Assembly: GCA_001872725.1 (NCBI GenBank)
Contig: MNWR01000062.1
Coordinates: 1 to 37,324, forward strand
From: Proteobacteria bacterium CG1_02_64_396
Lineage (GTDB): Bacteria > Pseudomonadota > MNWR01 > CG1-02-64-396
DNA length: 37,324 nt
Reading direction: 5' to 3'
Shown: piece after piece, positions 24,014-35,800 of the stretch
Numbering within the stretch: position 1 is the stretch's first letter
How the letters are laid out: every line of letters begins with the position of its first letter
Program-made: the position numbers and the translations under genes
The notes under the pieces: generated by a model
Database searches by the model: none
Seen by the model: only the letters and a program-made list of their open reading frames with translations
Told to the model about the DNA's origin: nothing

Positions 24014-25105
24014 ATGACCCGACGCATCCTGCACATCGACATGGATGCCTTTTACGCCTCCGTGGAGCTGCTGCGCCGCCCCGACCTCAAGGGCAAGCCG
24101 GTGGTCATCGGCGGCCCCGGTGGGGCGACGGCGCGGGGGGTGGTTTCGACCGCCACCTACGAGGCACGCGAGTTTGGCATCCACTCGGGCATGGCGCTGA
24201 AGACGGCGCACCGCCTTTGTCCGCAAGCGGTCTTCCTCCCCACCGATTTTGTCGCCTACCGGGCCGCCTCCACCCTGATCGGCGAGGTTTTGCAGGGGTA
24301 CAGCGATCTGATTCAACCGCTGGGGCTCGACGAGGCCTTCCTCGACATCAGTCACGACCCGACCCCCTCCGACCTGCTGGGGGGCAAGCTCAAACGGCAG
24401 GTGTTCGAGTCGACCGGCCTGACCGGCTCGGTGGGAATCGCCCCCAACAAACTGTTGGCCAAGATTGGATCCGACCTCGAAAAACCGGATGGGCTGACGA
24501 TCTTGAGCCTGGAGGATGTCCCCCAACGCATTTGGCCCTTGGCGGTACGCAAACTCTGGGGGGTGGGACCGCGCACCGCCGAGATCCTGCACACCATGGG
24601 GATCAATACCATCGGCGATCTGGCGGCCCGTCCGGTTGATGTTCTGGTCGACCGCTTCGGCCCCAGCCACGGCCACTACCTGAGCCGCGCCGCCCATGGG
24701 TTGGACGACACCGAACTGAGCACCGACCGGGAGCCCAGGTCGATCAGCCGGGAGACCACCTTCGACAGCGATGTTGGGGATTGGCAAACCCTGGCAAGTG
24801 CCCTGGCCGAGCAATGCCGGGATGTGGTGGCACGGATGCAGCGCAAGGGGTACCGCTGCCGTTCGGTGGGGATCAAACTTCGGCTGGCCGACTTTTCGAC
24901 CTTCACCCGAGCCGTGACCCTGCACACCCCGAGCGAAGATCTAGAGACGATCCGCAAGAGCGCCTTCGCCTGCCTCAAGCGGGCGCCGCTGACCCAAAAG
25001 GTGCGACTGGTCGGAATGCGGGTCGCCGCCCTGATGCCCCGCGATGCCGTCCACCACCTGCGTGCCGCTCCGGTTTTGCCTGGTTTTGAATCCTTCGCCC
25101 CGTGA
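24014..25105 (+). CDS. dinB: DNA polymerase IV (translesion, Y-family)
   Basis: 363 residues. The catalytic metal site H-I-D-M-D-A-F-Y-A-S-V-E includes Asp9. The second catalytic pair is Asp106-Glu107 in L-G-L-D-E-A-F-L-D-I. The steric-gate region, S-x-x-Y-E-A-R-E-F-G-I-H-S-G-M, the thumb hairpin W-G-V-G-P-R-T-A and the little finger are all present, so this enzyme should be active, unlike the ImuB-like neighbour. The usual C-terminal Q-L-x-L-F clamp motif is not evident. AGGGGGA lies about seven bases before the ATG. I see no copy of the lexA-upstream GTTC pattern in the 135-base gap before it, so SOS control is unproven. Confidence 0.95.
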   Translation: MTRRILHIDMDAFYASVELLRRPDLKGKPVVIGGPGGATARGVVSTATYEAREFGIHSGMALKTAHRLCPQAVFLPTDFVAYRAASTLIGEVLQGYSDLIQPLGLDEAFLDISHDPTPSDLLGGKLKRQVFESTGLTGSVGIAPNKLLAKIGSDLEKPDGLTILSLEDVPQRIWPLAVRKLWGVGPRTAEILHTMGINTIGDLAARPVDVLVDRFGPSHGHYLSRAAHGLDDTELSTDREPRSISRETTFDSDVGDWQTLASALAEQCRDVVARMQRKGYRCRSVGIKLRLADFSTFTRAVTLHTPSEDLETIRKSAFACLKRAPLTQKVRLVGMRVAALMPRDAVHHLRAAPVLPGFESFAP

Positions 25106-25126
25106 CCTTTGTCGAGCGTTCCCACC

Positions 25127-25756
25127 ATGACCCCTCTCCCATCCGCGACCCCTTCCCCCATCCGCGCCGTTTTGTTCGACTACGGCGGAGTGATCGCCGA
25201 AGAGGGATTCCGGGCTGGACTTTTTGCTCTGGCGGGCCGACAGGGTTTGGACCCCATGACCCTGCTGCTGGCTGGCGCCGATGCGGTTTATTCCAGCGGA
25301 TTTGTGCTGGGGCAGGCCGATGAACGCAAATTCTGGGCGCAGCTACGGGAAGAAACCGGCTTGCAGGGGAGTGACGAGGCGCTGACCGGGGAGATTCTCC
25401 CCCGCTTTACCCTGCGTCCGGCCATGCTCGACCTGGTGGCACAGCTAAAGGATCGGGGTTTGCTGGTGGGGATTTTGAGCGACCAAACCGACTGGCTTGA
25501 ACGTCTTGAAGTCCGCGATCGCTTCTTTCACCACTTCGACCGGGTGTTCAACTCGTGGCACTGGGGCAAGGGCAAACGGGATGTCACCTTCTTCACCGAG
25601 GTCGCAGCCGACCTGGGTTTGGCGCCCGGTCAGATCCTCTTTATCGACGATCTGCCAGGGAATGTGGCGCGGGCGCAGCAGGCGGGGATGCGGGCGATCC
25701 TCTACCCCGAGGAGGGGGGGATCGCGGGGTTGGTCGAGGCGGGGCTAAGGGGGTGA
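25127..25756 (+). CDS. HAD-superfamily hydrolase, epoxide-hydrolase-N / YihX-like type
   Basis: 209 residues from the ATG at 25127; a TTG at 25109 is possible, and neither has a strong ribosome site. Motif I is L-F-D-Y-G-G-V with nucleophile Asp18. Motif II is L-S-D-Q-T, motif III is the Lys in W-G-K-G-K-R-D, and motif IV is F-I-D-D-L-P-G-N. The Gly in place of the second Asp of motif I is normal for the YihX-like subgroup (D-F-G-G-V), which includes sugar-phosphate phosphatases. A helical cap lies at about 30-90. It starts 21 bases after dinB and is probably co-transcribed with it. The substrate is unknown. Confidence 0.85.
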   Translation: MTPLPSATPSPIRAVLFDYGGVIAEEGFRAGLFALAGRQGLDPMTLLLAGADAVYSSGFVLGQADERKFWAQLREETGLQGSDEALTGEILPRFTLRPAMLDLVAQLKDRGLLVGILSDQTDWLERLEVRDRFFHHFDRVFNSWHWGKGKRDVTFFTEVAADLGLAPGQILFIDDLPGNVARAQQAGMRAILYPEEGGIAGLVEAGLRG

Positions 25757-25763
25757 GGTTTCC

Positions 25764-26780
25764 CTAAAACCCCCACCGCACATACCCGTACGGCCCCCGG
25801 AATTCGGTACGAAAGTCCCCCAGCATGGCGTAGGTCCCCGAGGCGCCGAAGGTCGCTTCGAAACGCTGGTAGCGATAGCCCCAGCCCAGCTTGAGGATGT
25901 TCCTCCCCCCGAAGCGCCAGGTCTCATCGGCGCCGAATTCCGCCTCTAAGTGCCAGGCAGTGCCCCTATCCATCAGGCTTTCGCCCGCACCGATGAAGCC
26001 CCCGGTGCGCAAGGTGGCGGTGGTCTGGTCGAGGAAGGCGCCGGTGGGTTGAACGAGGCCGTACCCCGCCTTGACCCGGTAGCTCAGGTGCACCCCCTCG
26101 GTGTCACGGATGGGGGGCGGCTCGCTCTGGAAGAGGGCCTGAATGAAATGGCCCCGATAGGCCATCTCTTGGAACCCGGCGATCACGGCGGTGTTGGGGC
26201 TGGCGGTGTTCACAACGTAGAGGTCCTGGGGAATGGCGTAGCCGACGTAGCGGTAACCGAGCCCCCAGCGCCCGGCGTAGATCAGGTTGGCCTCCTGATC
26301 GTTATAGATCGACTCGAAGGTGCCAGTGCCGGTCAGGCCGGCGTTGTTGGCCCCGATGATGACCCCCGAAAAACTCCCCTGGGTGCGGCGGTATTGAAAT
26401 TCGAGATTGGGGAGCAGATCGACCACATCGATGGCCATTTTGAGGTACGTCACCGCCTTGGCCCCGTCACTCCCCCCCTGAGCCTGCTGCACGTAGTCGA
26501 TCCCGGTGCGCAGCCACTTCCAGCCGAACTTGGCCCGTCCCTCGTAAGCGGGGGCGTCGGCGATGGCGTAGTCGACCTTGATGGCATTGGTGCCGAAACG
26601 GTTGGCCGCCAAACTCGACTGCTTCCAGTCGGCCCACCACGCCACCGCCTCGACATCAGCCCACAGCCCCGGCGCCGATTGAAATTCACGCACCACCTCG
26701 CGGCCGACATCGGCAGCGGTGAGGTCGGAGGAGTCGGCATAGGTCAACCCTGCGCCCAACACCCCCACCCCCATGGCCAT
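25764..26780 (-). CDS. Predicted outer-membrane beta-barrel protein downstream of the giant gene
   Basis: 338 residues from the ATG at 26780. Its short signal (G-V-G-V-L-G-A-G-L-T-Y-A) lacks a basic N-region, so an upstream GTG at 26816 giving a longer signal is a real alternative. The mature part is rich in Tyr, Trp and Gly with alternating strands (for example F-G-W-K-W-L-R-T-G-I-D-Y and L-K-L-G-W-G-Y-R-Y-Q-R-F) and ends in Y-G-Y-V-R-W-G-F, typical of outer-membrane barrels. I do not recognise a family. It follows the giant protein's stop by about 50 bases on the same strand, so it may be co-transcribed with it, perhaps as an anchor or porin. Confidence 0.72.
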   Translation of the reverse strand: MAMGVGVLGAGLTYADSSDLTAADVGREVVREFQSAPGLWADVEAVAWWADWKQSSLAANRFGTNAIKVDYAIADAPAYEGRAKFGWKWLRTGIDYVQQAQGGSDGAKAVTYLKMAIDVVDLLPNLEFQYRRTQGSFSGVIIGANNAGLTGTGTFESIYNDQEANLIYAGRWGLGYRYVGYAIPQDLYVVNTASPNTAVIAGFQEMAYRGHFIQALFQSEPPPIRDTEGVHLSYRVKAGYGLVQPTGAFLDQTTATLRTGGFIGAGESLMDRGTAWHLEAEFGADETWRFGGRNILKLGWGYRYQRFEATFGASGTYAMLGDFRTEFRGPYGYVRWGF

Positions 26781-26833
26781 CCACCTTCCCCAACAAGGGC
26801 TATATGCAAACAACACGTTCCCCCCCCAGCCCT

Positions 26834-29800
26834 TTAATTGAGCGTCAATTTTCCGCCCACCACCATCTGCGAATCGACCTTCAGGGTCAGATTGCCTCCA
26901 TTCCAGGTATAGGTGTTGTATAGGGGATCGCCATCCAGGACGACCTCGGTCCAAGGGCCACCGCTGACGACGGCTGCATCGCTGACATCACCCCGAATCC
27001 AGAAGGTATGACGGTCGCTGTCCATCATCTGCCGCATACGGGTGGCATTGATGACGATGGTTTCGTTCGAGTTGATGCCGGTCGGCTCGCCGACCTTCCT
27101 CAGGTTGATCATCTCAAACCCGGTGAAGGTATTGGGCAACTTGTTGGCAGCCGTGAAATCGACCGTGCCGGTGCCGTAATAGAACTCCAGGCTGTCGAGA
27201 CCACGACCGCCCACATATTTGCCGGTGGGCACCCCTGCCGCGTAGAAGGCCACGGTGTCGATGGATCCGGCATTGATCAGAATTTTGTCGTCCCCCTGAC
27301 CGCCGAAGATGAAGTCGGGCGCGGTCACCACATTGCCGGTGTCATTGCCTTGCAGCAGGTAGTAGTAGGCCGAACCGGAAATACCACCGCTGTTGCCGTC
27401 GTTGCCGCTGGTTCCGTAATAGTTGCGGATGCCGCTGAAGTCGTTGCCGTAGATCAGGTAAGCCCGGCCCACGGTGCTATTCCCAAGCGCATATCCTCTG
27501 GCCCCCAACAACAGATCGGCAAAGCCATCTCCGTTCCAATCGGTCCCACCCACGATTGCAGAGCCGAGATCCTCGTCGGGGAAGGTTCCTTGAACGGTGA
27601 AGCCTTGGCTCGGGGTGATTTGGGTGACGTCCAACGTCGCCCCGGCGACGCTGCCGCCATAGAGCATCGAGACCTGATCCAAGCCGGTTGTGTAGAGGGA
27701 AGAGCCCATTGCGATGTCGTCCCTGCCATCGCCATTGATATCGCCCACCATGGCCACCTTATCGCCAAGAGTCATTGCGGCGCCGTTGAGGGTGGATCCC
27801 AGAATCGTAAAGCCGTTGGTTCCATCCAAGGGGGTTGTACTCAAATCCAAGCTGGCGAACGTTGCCGACCCGTATACGACATCGACACAGCCGCCACCAA
27901 GGTAGAGCGTCATGCCAATGGTCGTCTGGGCCGACGATGCACCGATGACCAGGTCGCTGTAGCCGTCGCCGTTGATATCGCCCCCGCCGGCAACGCTGAT
28001 CCCAAAATAAAAAGAATAGGTCTCGGGCAGGATGGTCCGGACGGTCGGCGTTACTCCGGGTGCGAGCGCTGCGCCCCCTTGAACCAGATAGACCTTTCCG
28101 TGAAAGACGTTCTCGTATTGAGCCCCGATCACGGCATCGGCGTACCCATCGCCATTGACGTCGCCCGCCGTCGCCACCGAAACGCCGAATTGGCCGTTAT
28201 TGATCGACGCACCATAGAGTTCGATGCTGTTGGCGGCGCTCAACGCGGCGCTGGAGGGGCTGGCCGCACCAAAAATAATGTTGGCGCGTCCGGCATCGGC
28301 GTTGGGGCCGACATCGACAAATGGTGTCCCGGTGACGATGTCGTCCCAACCATCACCATTCATGTCTCCCGCAAAGGCCACGGATTGACCCAGCCGGTCT
28401 TGCGCCAGCGCACCGCTGAAGGTCACGCCATCGGCTGCGGTCATGGTGGTCACGTTGAGTACCCCGGCAGTACCGATGGTGGAAACCCCGGCGACGTGGG
28501 GTTGACCGTAGATCACCAGCACTTGGCCCTCGTAGGTGTTGGTTCCAAATCCACCCACACTGAAGAAGGGGTCGCCGATCAACACATCGTCGTATCCGTC
28601 ACCGTTGAAATCCCCGCAACTGGGTGAGAAAGACAGGCCATAACTCAGCAAGCCATCGATGGCGACCGTCGTTGTGCCGTCGGGGGTCGCAAGATCAAGC
28701 GCCGCCAGGGTTTTGGCCGCATTGGCCTGACCGAACACGATGTTGGCCCTGTAGCCGGCGCCATACCCACCCGTCACCACAAAGTCCTCGAAGCCGTCTG
28801 CGTTGAGATCCCCGGCTGTTCCTACGGCGTAGCCGATGGGATACCACCCACTGGAGGCATCCAAGGTTGAAACCTTCTCTGGATCGAGCTGCGTCAAATC
28901 GATGGTGTTGTCGTGAATGGTGACGGTACCGCTTGCCGTGGCCACGATGGCGTTGGAGGGGCTGGAAAGATCGAGCGTGAACTGGGCGTCGGGTTCGAAT
29001 TGGGGATCCTTGACCAAGGGGACCACCACCTCATGAACCAACTCGCCCAGATAAAAGGTTAGGGTGCCGCTTTGCCCGGTGTAGTGGGTGCCGTCCAGGG
29101 CGGTTCCGTCAGTCGTGGCGTATTGCACCGACGAGACATACAGCCCGTTGTCCCGCGCCACCCGAATCCGAACCTCGCCCTTGTCTTCGTTCACCGCCAC
29201 GTCCTGAACTACGATGCTCGGATAGGTCGGCATATGAGCATCGACCCACAGCGAAACATCCCCCAGTGAAAGCTGATTGGCCCCCTGCGGCATCCCGTAC
29301 TGAGTTCCCAAGTCGCCAATCAGACCGGCTGGCGTCGTGGTGGCGCCCGCCGTTGATGCACTCCAGCTTTCGGCGCCAAAATCGATCTTGTCGTCCGCAC
29401 CGGCGGCAACAATCACGACGCCTCGATCCGATTGCCGATTGAGCCAGCGCGCCGTATTGGCATCGAGGACGACCTGATTGGCGGCGGTGCCGCCAAAATC
29501 GATGATTTCGATCCCCCGAATTTGCTCCGGCCTCAAAGCCGTCAAATCCAATATCGTATCGGCCTGGTCGAACACCAGGCGATCCAGACCCGCTCCCCCG
29601 TCGACCCGGGCAAAGTCGGTCCCCGTCACGTGAATGACGTCGCCGCCCGGACCGCCGGTGATGACATCGTTGCCGCCACCCCCAATGAGGGTTTCATTCC
29701 CTCCCGCCCCCTTCATGACATCCCTGCCCGCAGTTCCGGCTCTGGTTTCGTTCGCGGCGACCAAATGGGTGATCTGATTGGTCAGGTTGTTGCCGTAGAC

Positions 29801-32800
29801 AAGGTAATTGACCGAACGGCTCTCATTGGAAAACGCCACGTCGGGATAGCCGTCACCATTGACGTCTCCGGTTGAGGTGACATAGGTCCCAATCTTGGGG
29901 AGCAGCACCTGGCCGGTGATGGCATAACCGTTGGAACCGTCGAGTCCACTGGCGTAACTCACCCCCGGCAAAGAGGCTCCTCCGTAGAACACGAAGACCT
30001 CGCCGACATTGGCTGCCACCGCATCCGACCCCGGCGCCCCCACCACGATATCGTCGAAACCATCGGCGTTGAGATCGCCGGGGGATGCCATTCCTTGACC
30101 AAAATAACTCAATGAACCGCCATGGTCGCCGACGTAACGAACGCCGAGCCCCGTAGCATACAAATCGGTTGCTAGGTCGATGGTGCCAACCGCCTCAAGA
30201 GCGGGCCCGCCCCAAATCGCGGCGACATCTCCTTGCCAAGAGCTGCCGTATCGACCGCCGATCAACAAATCGCTGTAGCCGTCGCCGTTGATATCGCCAT
30301 GCGACAGGGCATCACCGGACCAGTTGTAATAGGCGCCCGAAATCGTCACCCCCGCCGAAGTCGTTAAATCGATGGTTCCGGGCAAGGTTGGCGCGCCGTA
30401 GACCAAGTAGACCTTCCCGGCATAGCTACCGCTCGCGGCAATCGCCGTGTTCTCGCCGATCATGAAGTCGGCATAGCCATCGCCATTCACGTCGCCCGCC
30501 GCGCTCAGATCGCTTCCCAGCGATGTAGAAGAGGCCACGTTCAACTGTATCCCCTGCCCAGTGCCAGAAATCGCGTCCAAATCGATGGGGGTCGTCGTGG
30601 AAAGATGGCCTCCATACACCAGATAGGCGCGATCCGATTGCGCGTTTTTTCCGATCAACAGGTCGGGATAGCCGTCGCCATTCACATCGCCAACCACCCT
30701 GATGTTGTTGGCCATGTAGGCGCTGGCGGTCGTCCGCCCAATCTTGGTCACCCCGGTTGCGCTTGAAATATCGACATCGACCGGCGAGGCGGAGCCGTAA
30801 ATCACGTAGATGCCCCCACCATACGAGCCCACCACACTGGCATAAGGGGCTCCGACAATGATGTCGCTGTAGCCATCTTGATCGATGTCGGCCCCGGCGA
30901 TGGCCGCCCCCAATCTTCCGTAACTTCCATGGGTGATGACGATGTAATCGCTGCCCGGGGTCATGGCGGCAACATCGACGGCTCCGTAGACCCCCAAGCC
31001 GGGTTTTCCGAAGACCACAAACACCCGCCCTTGGTACCCATTAAAGGTGCTTTCACTCACGGCAAAGTCGTCGTAGCCGTCGCCGTTGACATCACCCACA
31101 CCGGCAATGGGACGGTCATCCCAATAACCCGCCGTCGTCATGGGCACCTTGGCCCCGTTGACGCCGGTAAGAACGTTCAAATCCAGGGGTTCGTAGGTGA
31201 TCGTTCCCTGTGCCTCGACGTTCGACTCGAATGCCCCTTGAAGGTTGACGATGTTCAAGAAAAAGGTCTCGTCGGCCTCGGGCAATTGATCGACGGAAAT
31301 GGGGACCGTGATTTGATGGGTCGATGCAAGCCCAGGAGGAATCGATACTTGACTTCCCCGGACGCGCTGATAATCCAGATCGACCCTGGCCGATCCATCG
31401 GAAGTGACATAGTCGAAAACGACGGGATCGTTGGGATGGTCTGCAATGCTGACGTAAAACACGGCATTGCTTCCCTCCGTCACCGCAATGTTGCCCACCG
31501 AAATCGTGGGTGTAGCGGGGTTCTCGACAATCTTGAGGGACGGCAAAACCTTCACGTCCACCGAGGTCGAGGGGGTGCCCGCGCCATTCGATGCGGTCAG
31601 CAAGATGCTGTAGGTTCCCGAAATGGATGGCGTGAAACCGATCGTCTGTTCCGTTCCACTCAGGCTCTGCGTACTACCGACCGGTTGCGCCGTAATCTGC
31701 CAGTTATATTGGGCATCTCCATCGACGTCGTTGGTATTGGAGGCATCCAATAAAACCGTCTGCCCCAAGGCCACCGATGAGGGTGCTTGGAGATCCACTG
31801 CGATGGGGTCGGCCACAGCTGCAACCTCGACGGTCAAGGCCACCGTTGCAACCTGATCGACAGTGGTTGCCGAAATGGTCAACGTAGCCAAACCGTGCAG
31901 GTTCGCCGCAGAATCCAGCCGCAACTCCCCCGTCACCGCGTCGATGGCATAGTCGCTGAATAACGACGGCGCCGCAGGGTCGGACACGAAGGTATAGACC
32001 ACGTTTTCGATGGCGTAGGTGATCGCCTCGCCGTTGGCGTTATGGGCAGCCAACGTTCTGTAACCCACACCAAAATCCTCATTCAGATTCCAAATCGCGC
32101 TGCTTCCCAAGTCGAACTTGGGGGCATAGTCCACCGCCAAAACCAAGCTGAAGCTCTTGACCGTAGCGCTGGTTGCACTGTCGGTCGCGGTCAAGGTGAC
32201 CGCGGGGGTGTCGGTGCTCAAAGGCAACGTCACCACGCCGCTGGCATCGATCAGCCCCGGCTGGTTGGAAGACCAAGTGACCGCGGTGCCGCGTGTCAGG
32301 ACCGTCGGCAGGTTGAGGTTGTAGCGGATGGATGCAGCGGTGTCGTTCTGTCCCTGAATCGTGGCGAAGGTCAGATGATCGCGGTCGTAGGCAAAGTTGG
32401 TCTTGGACAGTGCGATGGTCTCCACCAGAACGAGCCCTTCATTGCCGACGATGGTGACGTTGATCGTCCGGCTGGTGTAGTCGGCACTGGCCGGAGTCAA
32501 AACCAACCGATAGTTACCCGCCGTCACCCCGTTCAGAGTGAAACTGCCATCCACCGCCGAGGTGGTATTCCCCAGGGTCGTTCCGGTTTGATCTTTCAGG
32601 CTTACCGTCACCCCGGAATGATCGCTCCCCTCCTCCAGATTGAGGGTTCCGCTGAGCTGGTTCACCGCCAAAGACAGGGTCTGAGTTGTTCCGGCCGTCG
32701 TCACCACCACGTTCGCAACCTGCGCGTTGCCATAGCCCGACTTTTGAGCCGAGAGGGTGTAGGTTCCGGCGATCACTCCGGTGATCGCGACCTGGCCAGT

Positions 32801-35800
32801 GCCGTCGGTGGCGGTGGTGGCGGTGTAGGTGTGGTTGGCACTTTGCAGGGTCACGTCGACCGCACCCAACTTGTTGGTGCCATCGTCGGTGGTCACGGCG
32901 ACCGTCCCGGCGTTCAGTGTCAGGGTCTGCGTCGTGGCCGTGAGCTGATCGCCCTGGCTCAAGTTGTACCCAGCGGTGTCGGCCACCGCGATGTAATCGG
33001 CCAGCGAATAATCGATCTGGGTGTAGTTGGCGGCAGGCACCGTTTTCTGCCATTGCCCCAAGGCATTGGTCACCGTGGTGTAGCTGTTGGTATTGGTGTC
33101 GGTCAGGGTGACCAGGATCCCCGAGTGGTCGGTGGCGCCGCTTTTGGTGGCGACCCCCGACAACACCCCCTGATTGCGCGCCAGGGTAATGGGGCTGAGC
33201 AGGGCGTAGTTCTGGTCGACCAGGATGGTCACCGGGATCGTCTGGGTGACATACCCCGGCGCGCCGACCTGAAGCTGATAACTCCCCGACCCCACCCCAA
33301 AGAAGCTAAACGCCCCGGTCACCGCATTGATGGTGGCGTTGGGAATGGCGGTCCCCAGCAACTGCAACGAGATGGGGGAATAATCGCTCGCCCCCAGCAA
33401 CATGGCGGTGCCGGTCAGGGTCAGGCGGCTGAGGGCGATGGGGGCGCCCAAGGTCGTGGTGGCCCCTGAGGTCACCGTGATGGCGGTTTGGCTCGCCGAG
33501 GCGTGATGCCCCGCCGCCACCGTCAGGGTGGCGTTGGTCGAGACCGGAACCCCGGTCACGGTGAAGGTGCCATTGCCCGCCGAGATGGCGGTCGCGCTAC
33601 CCAATGCGGTCGAAACCACTATGGTGGCGTTGGCGATGGGGGCGCCCAGATCGTCGACCACGCTACCGGCAATGCTGCCGGTCGCCGGAAGCAAGGTGCG
33701 AATGCCGACACGGGTGGTGGCGGCATTGGCCACCAGATACCCAGAGGTGTCGTTCGCGGTTAGGAAACCGGTCTTAGCGAAGGTCACCGAGGCGACCGAA
33801 CCGGCTTGAACGTCAAGCTGCCAATAACCTGAAACATCGCTCGTGGCCGCCACCCCGGAGGCGGTCACCGTCACCCCGGAATGATCGTTCTGACCCGAAA
33901 GGACCACGTACCCGCTCAAGGTCCCTTTGGCGGCCTGCAAGGTCACCGTACCCGGCACCGCATAAGTGACGATGCCGTCGACCACAGCGACCGGAATCGT
34001 CTGGGTGACGAAGCCCGATTGGCTCAAGGTCAGGTTGTAGTTGCCCGGTTCGATCCCAGCCACGTTGACGACACCGATGTTCCCCACGCCGTTGGTCACC
34101 GTACCGAGATAACTCCCCGCACTACCGCTCAACATGGCGCTCACCGCTGCCGTGGTGCTGCCGTCGGCCATCGCCACGGTCCCGGTCAGCATCCGCTGGG
34201 TCAAGGTGACATTGATCGCAGCGGGACTGGTCACCGTCGCCCCGGTGCCGGGGTCGACGCTCACGCTCACCGTCAGCGCTTGGCTCAAATAGCCGGGGGC
34301 AGAGACGGTCAGGGTGCGGGTGCCGGTCGGCACCCCGGTGACCGTGAATGCCCCCGCCGAGGCCAGGGCGGTGTGGCCCAGACCGTCGCTAACGGTGGCG
34401 CCCGATGGCGAAACCGTGCCGCTCACCGAAACCGCCTTGGCGGTCATGGAGCTCGTGCCCAAATCGACCGGGGTCGCCGAGGCGATGACGGCGGGGGTGC
34501 CGGCCGAGACCGCCGCATCGGCCAGGGTCACGTAGTCCGAATGGCCGTACTGCACCGAGGTGACACTCCCCTCGGGCAGGATCAAGAGCCAAACCCCGGT
34601 CGGATCGGTGGTGGTGGTGACGCTTCCGGCAGGGCCGGTGGCAGTCACGACGACGCCGCCGTTTTCCACCGCATTGGGCAGCACCACCCGACCGGTCAGG
34701 GTGCCGGTGGCAGCGGCCAGGGTGATCGTGCCGGGCAGGGTGTAGGTGGCGACGCCGTCGACGATGGAGACCGGAATCGTCTGGGTGACAAAGCCCGCTT
34801 GGCTCAGGGTCAGGTTGTAATTGCCCGGCTCGATCCCGGCGACGCTCAGGGTGCCGATGTTTCCGGCGCCGTTGGTGACCGAACCGGTGTAGGTGCCGGC
34901 GGAACCGGAGAGGGAGACCACCATCCCGGCGGTCGTAGTGCCGTTGGCCATTGCTACGGAGCCGGTCAAGGCGCGCTGGGTTAGGACAACGTTGATCGCA
35001 GCGGGGGTGGTCACCGCAAGGCCGCTGACCGGATCGACACTCACCGTCACCGTCACCGCCTGGCCCAGGTAGCCGGGGGCGGTCACGGTCAGGGTGCGGG
35101 TGCCGGTCGGCACGTTAGCCACCGTAAAGGCGCCCGCCACGGCGGTGGAGGTATGGCCCAGGCCGTCGCTGACGGTGGCGGTTGCAGGGGTCACCACGCC
35201 GCTGATTGATACCGCCTTGGCGGTCAGCGATGTGCTCCCCAGATCGACCGGGCTGTTTGAGGCGATCACGGCGGGGGTGCCCACCGATACCGCCGCATCA
35301 TTTTGGGTGACGTAGTCGGCGTGGCCGTACTGCACCGATTCGATGTTCCCCTCGGGCAGGGTCAGCAGCCAAACCCCGGTCGGATCGGTGGTGGTGGTGT
35401 AACTACCGGCAGGACCGGTAGCGGTCACGACGACCCCTCCGTTCTCGGTCGCATTGGGCAGCACCACCCGGCCGGTCAGGGTGCCGGTGGCCGCTTGCAG
35501 GGTGATCGTGCCGGGCAGGGTGTAGGTGGCGACGCCGTCGACGATGGAGACCGGAATCGTCTGGGCGACAAAGCCCGATTGGCTCAGGGTTAGGTTGTAG
35601 TTGCCCGGCTCAATGTTGGCGACGAGCAGCGCGCCGGTATTGCTGATCGGATCGTGCACCACCGACCCGGAATAGGTGCCGGGGGCGCCGCTCAGGGATA
35701 CAACCACCCCGGCGGTGGAGGTGCCGTTGGCCATCGCCACGGCGCCGCTCAAGGCGCGCTGCGTCAGAGCGACGTTGAGCACGCCGGGGGTGGTGATCGC

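Noticed and set aside
23879-24925. Upstream extension of the LOG-family frame to 582 codons
   Set aside because: The extension is antisense to dinB and unrelated to the LOG family. The ATG at 23878 gives the normal family length.
27008-28627. Long plus-strand open frame (539 codons) opposite the FG-GAP region
   Set aside because: It is antisense to clear FG-GAP and Calx-beta coding sequence and has His/Asp/Gly-rich shadow composition and no recognisable domain. The same applies to plus-strand frames at 32042-33469 and 33881-34984.
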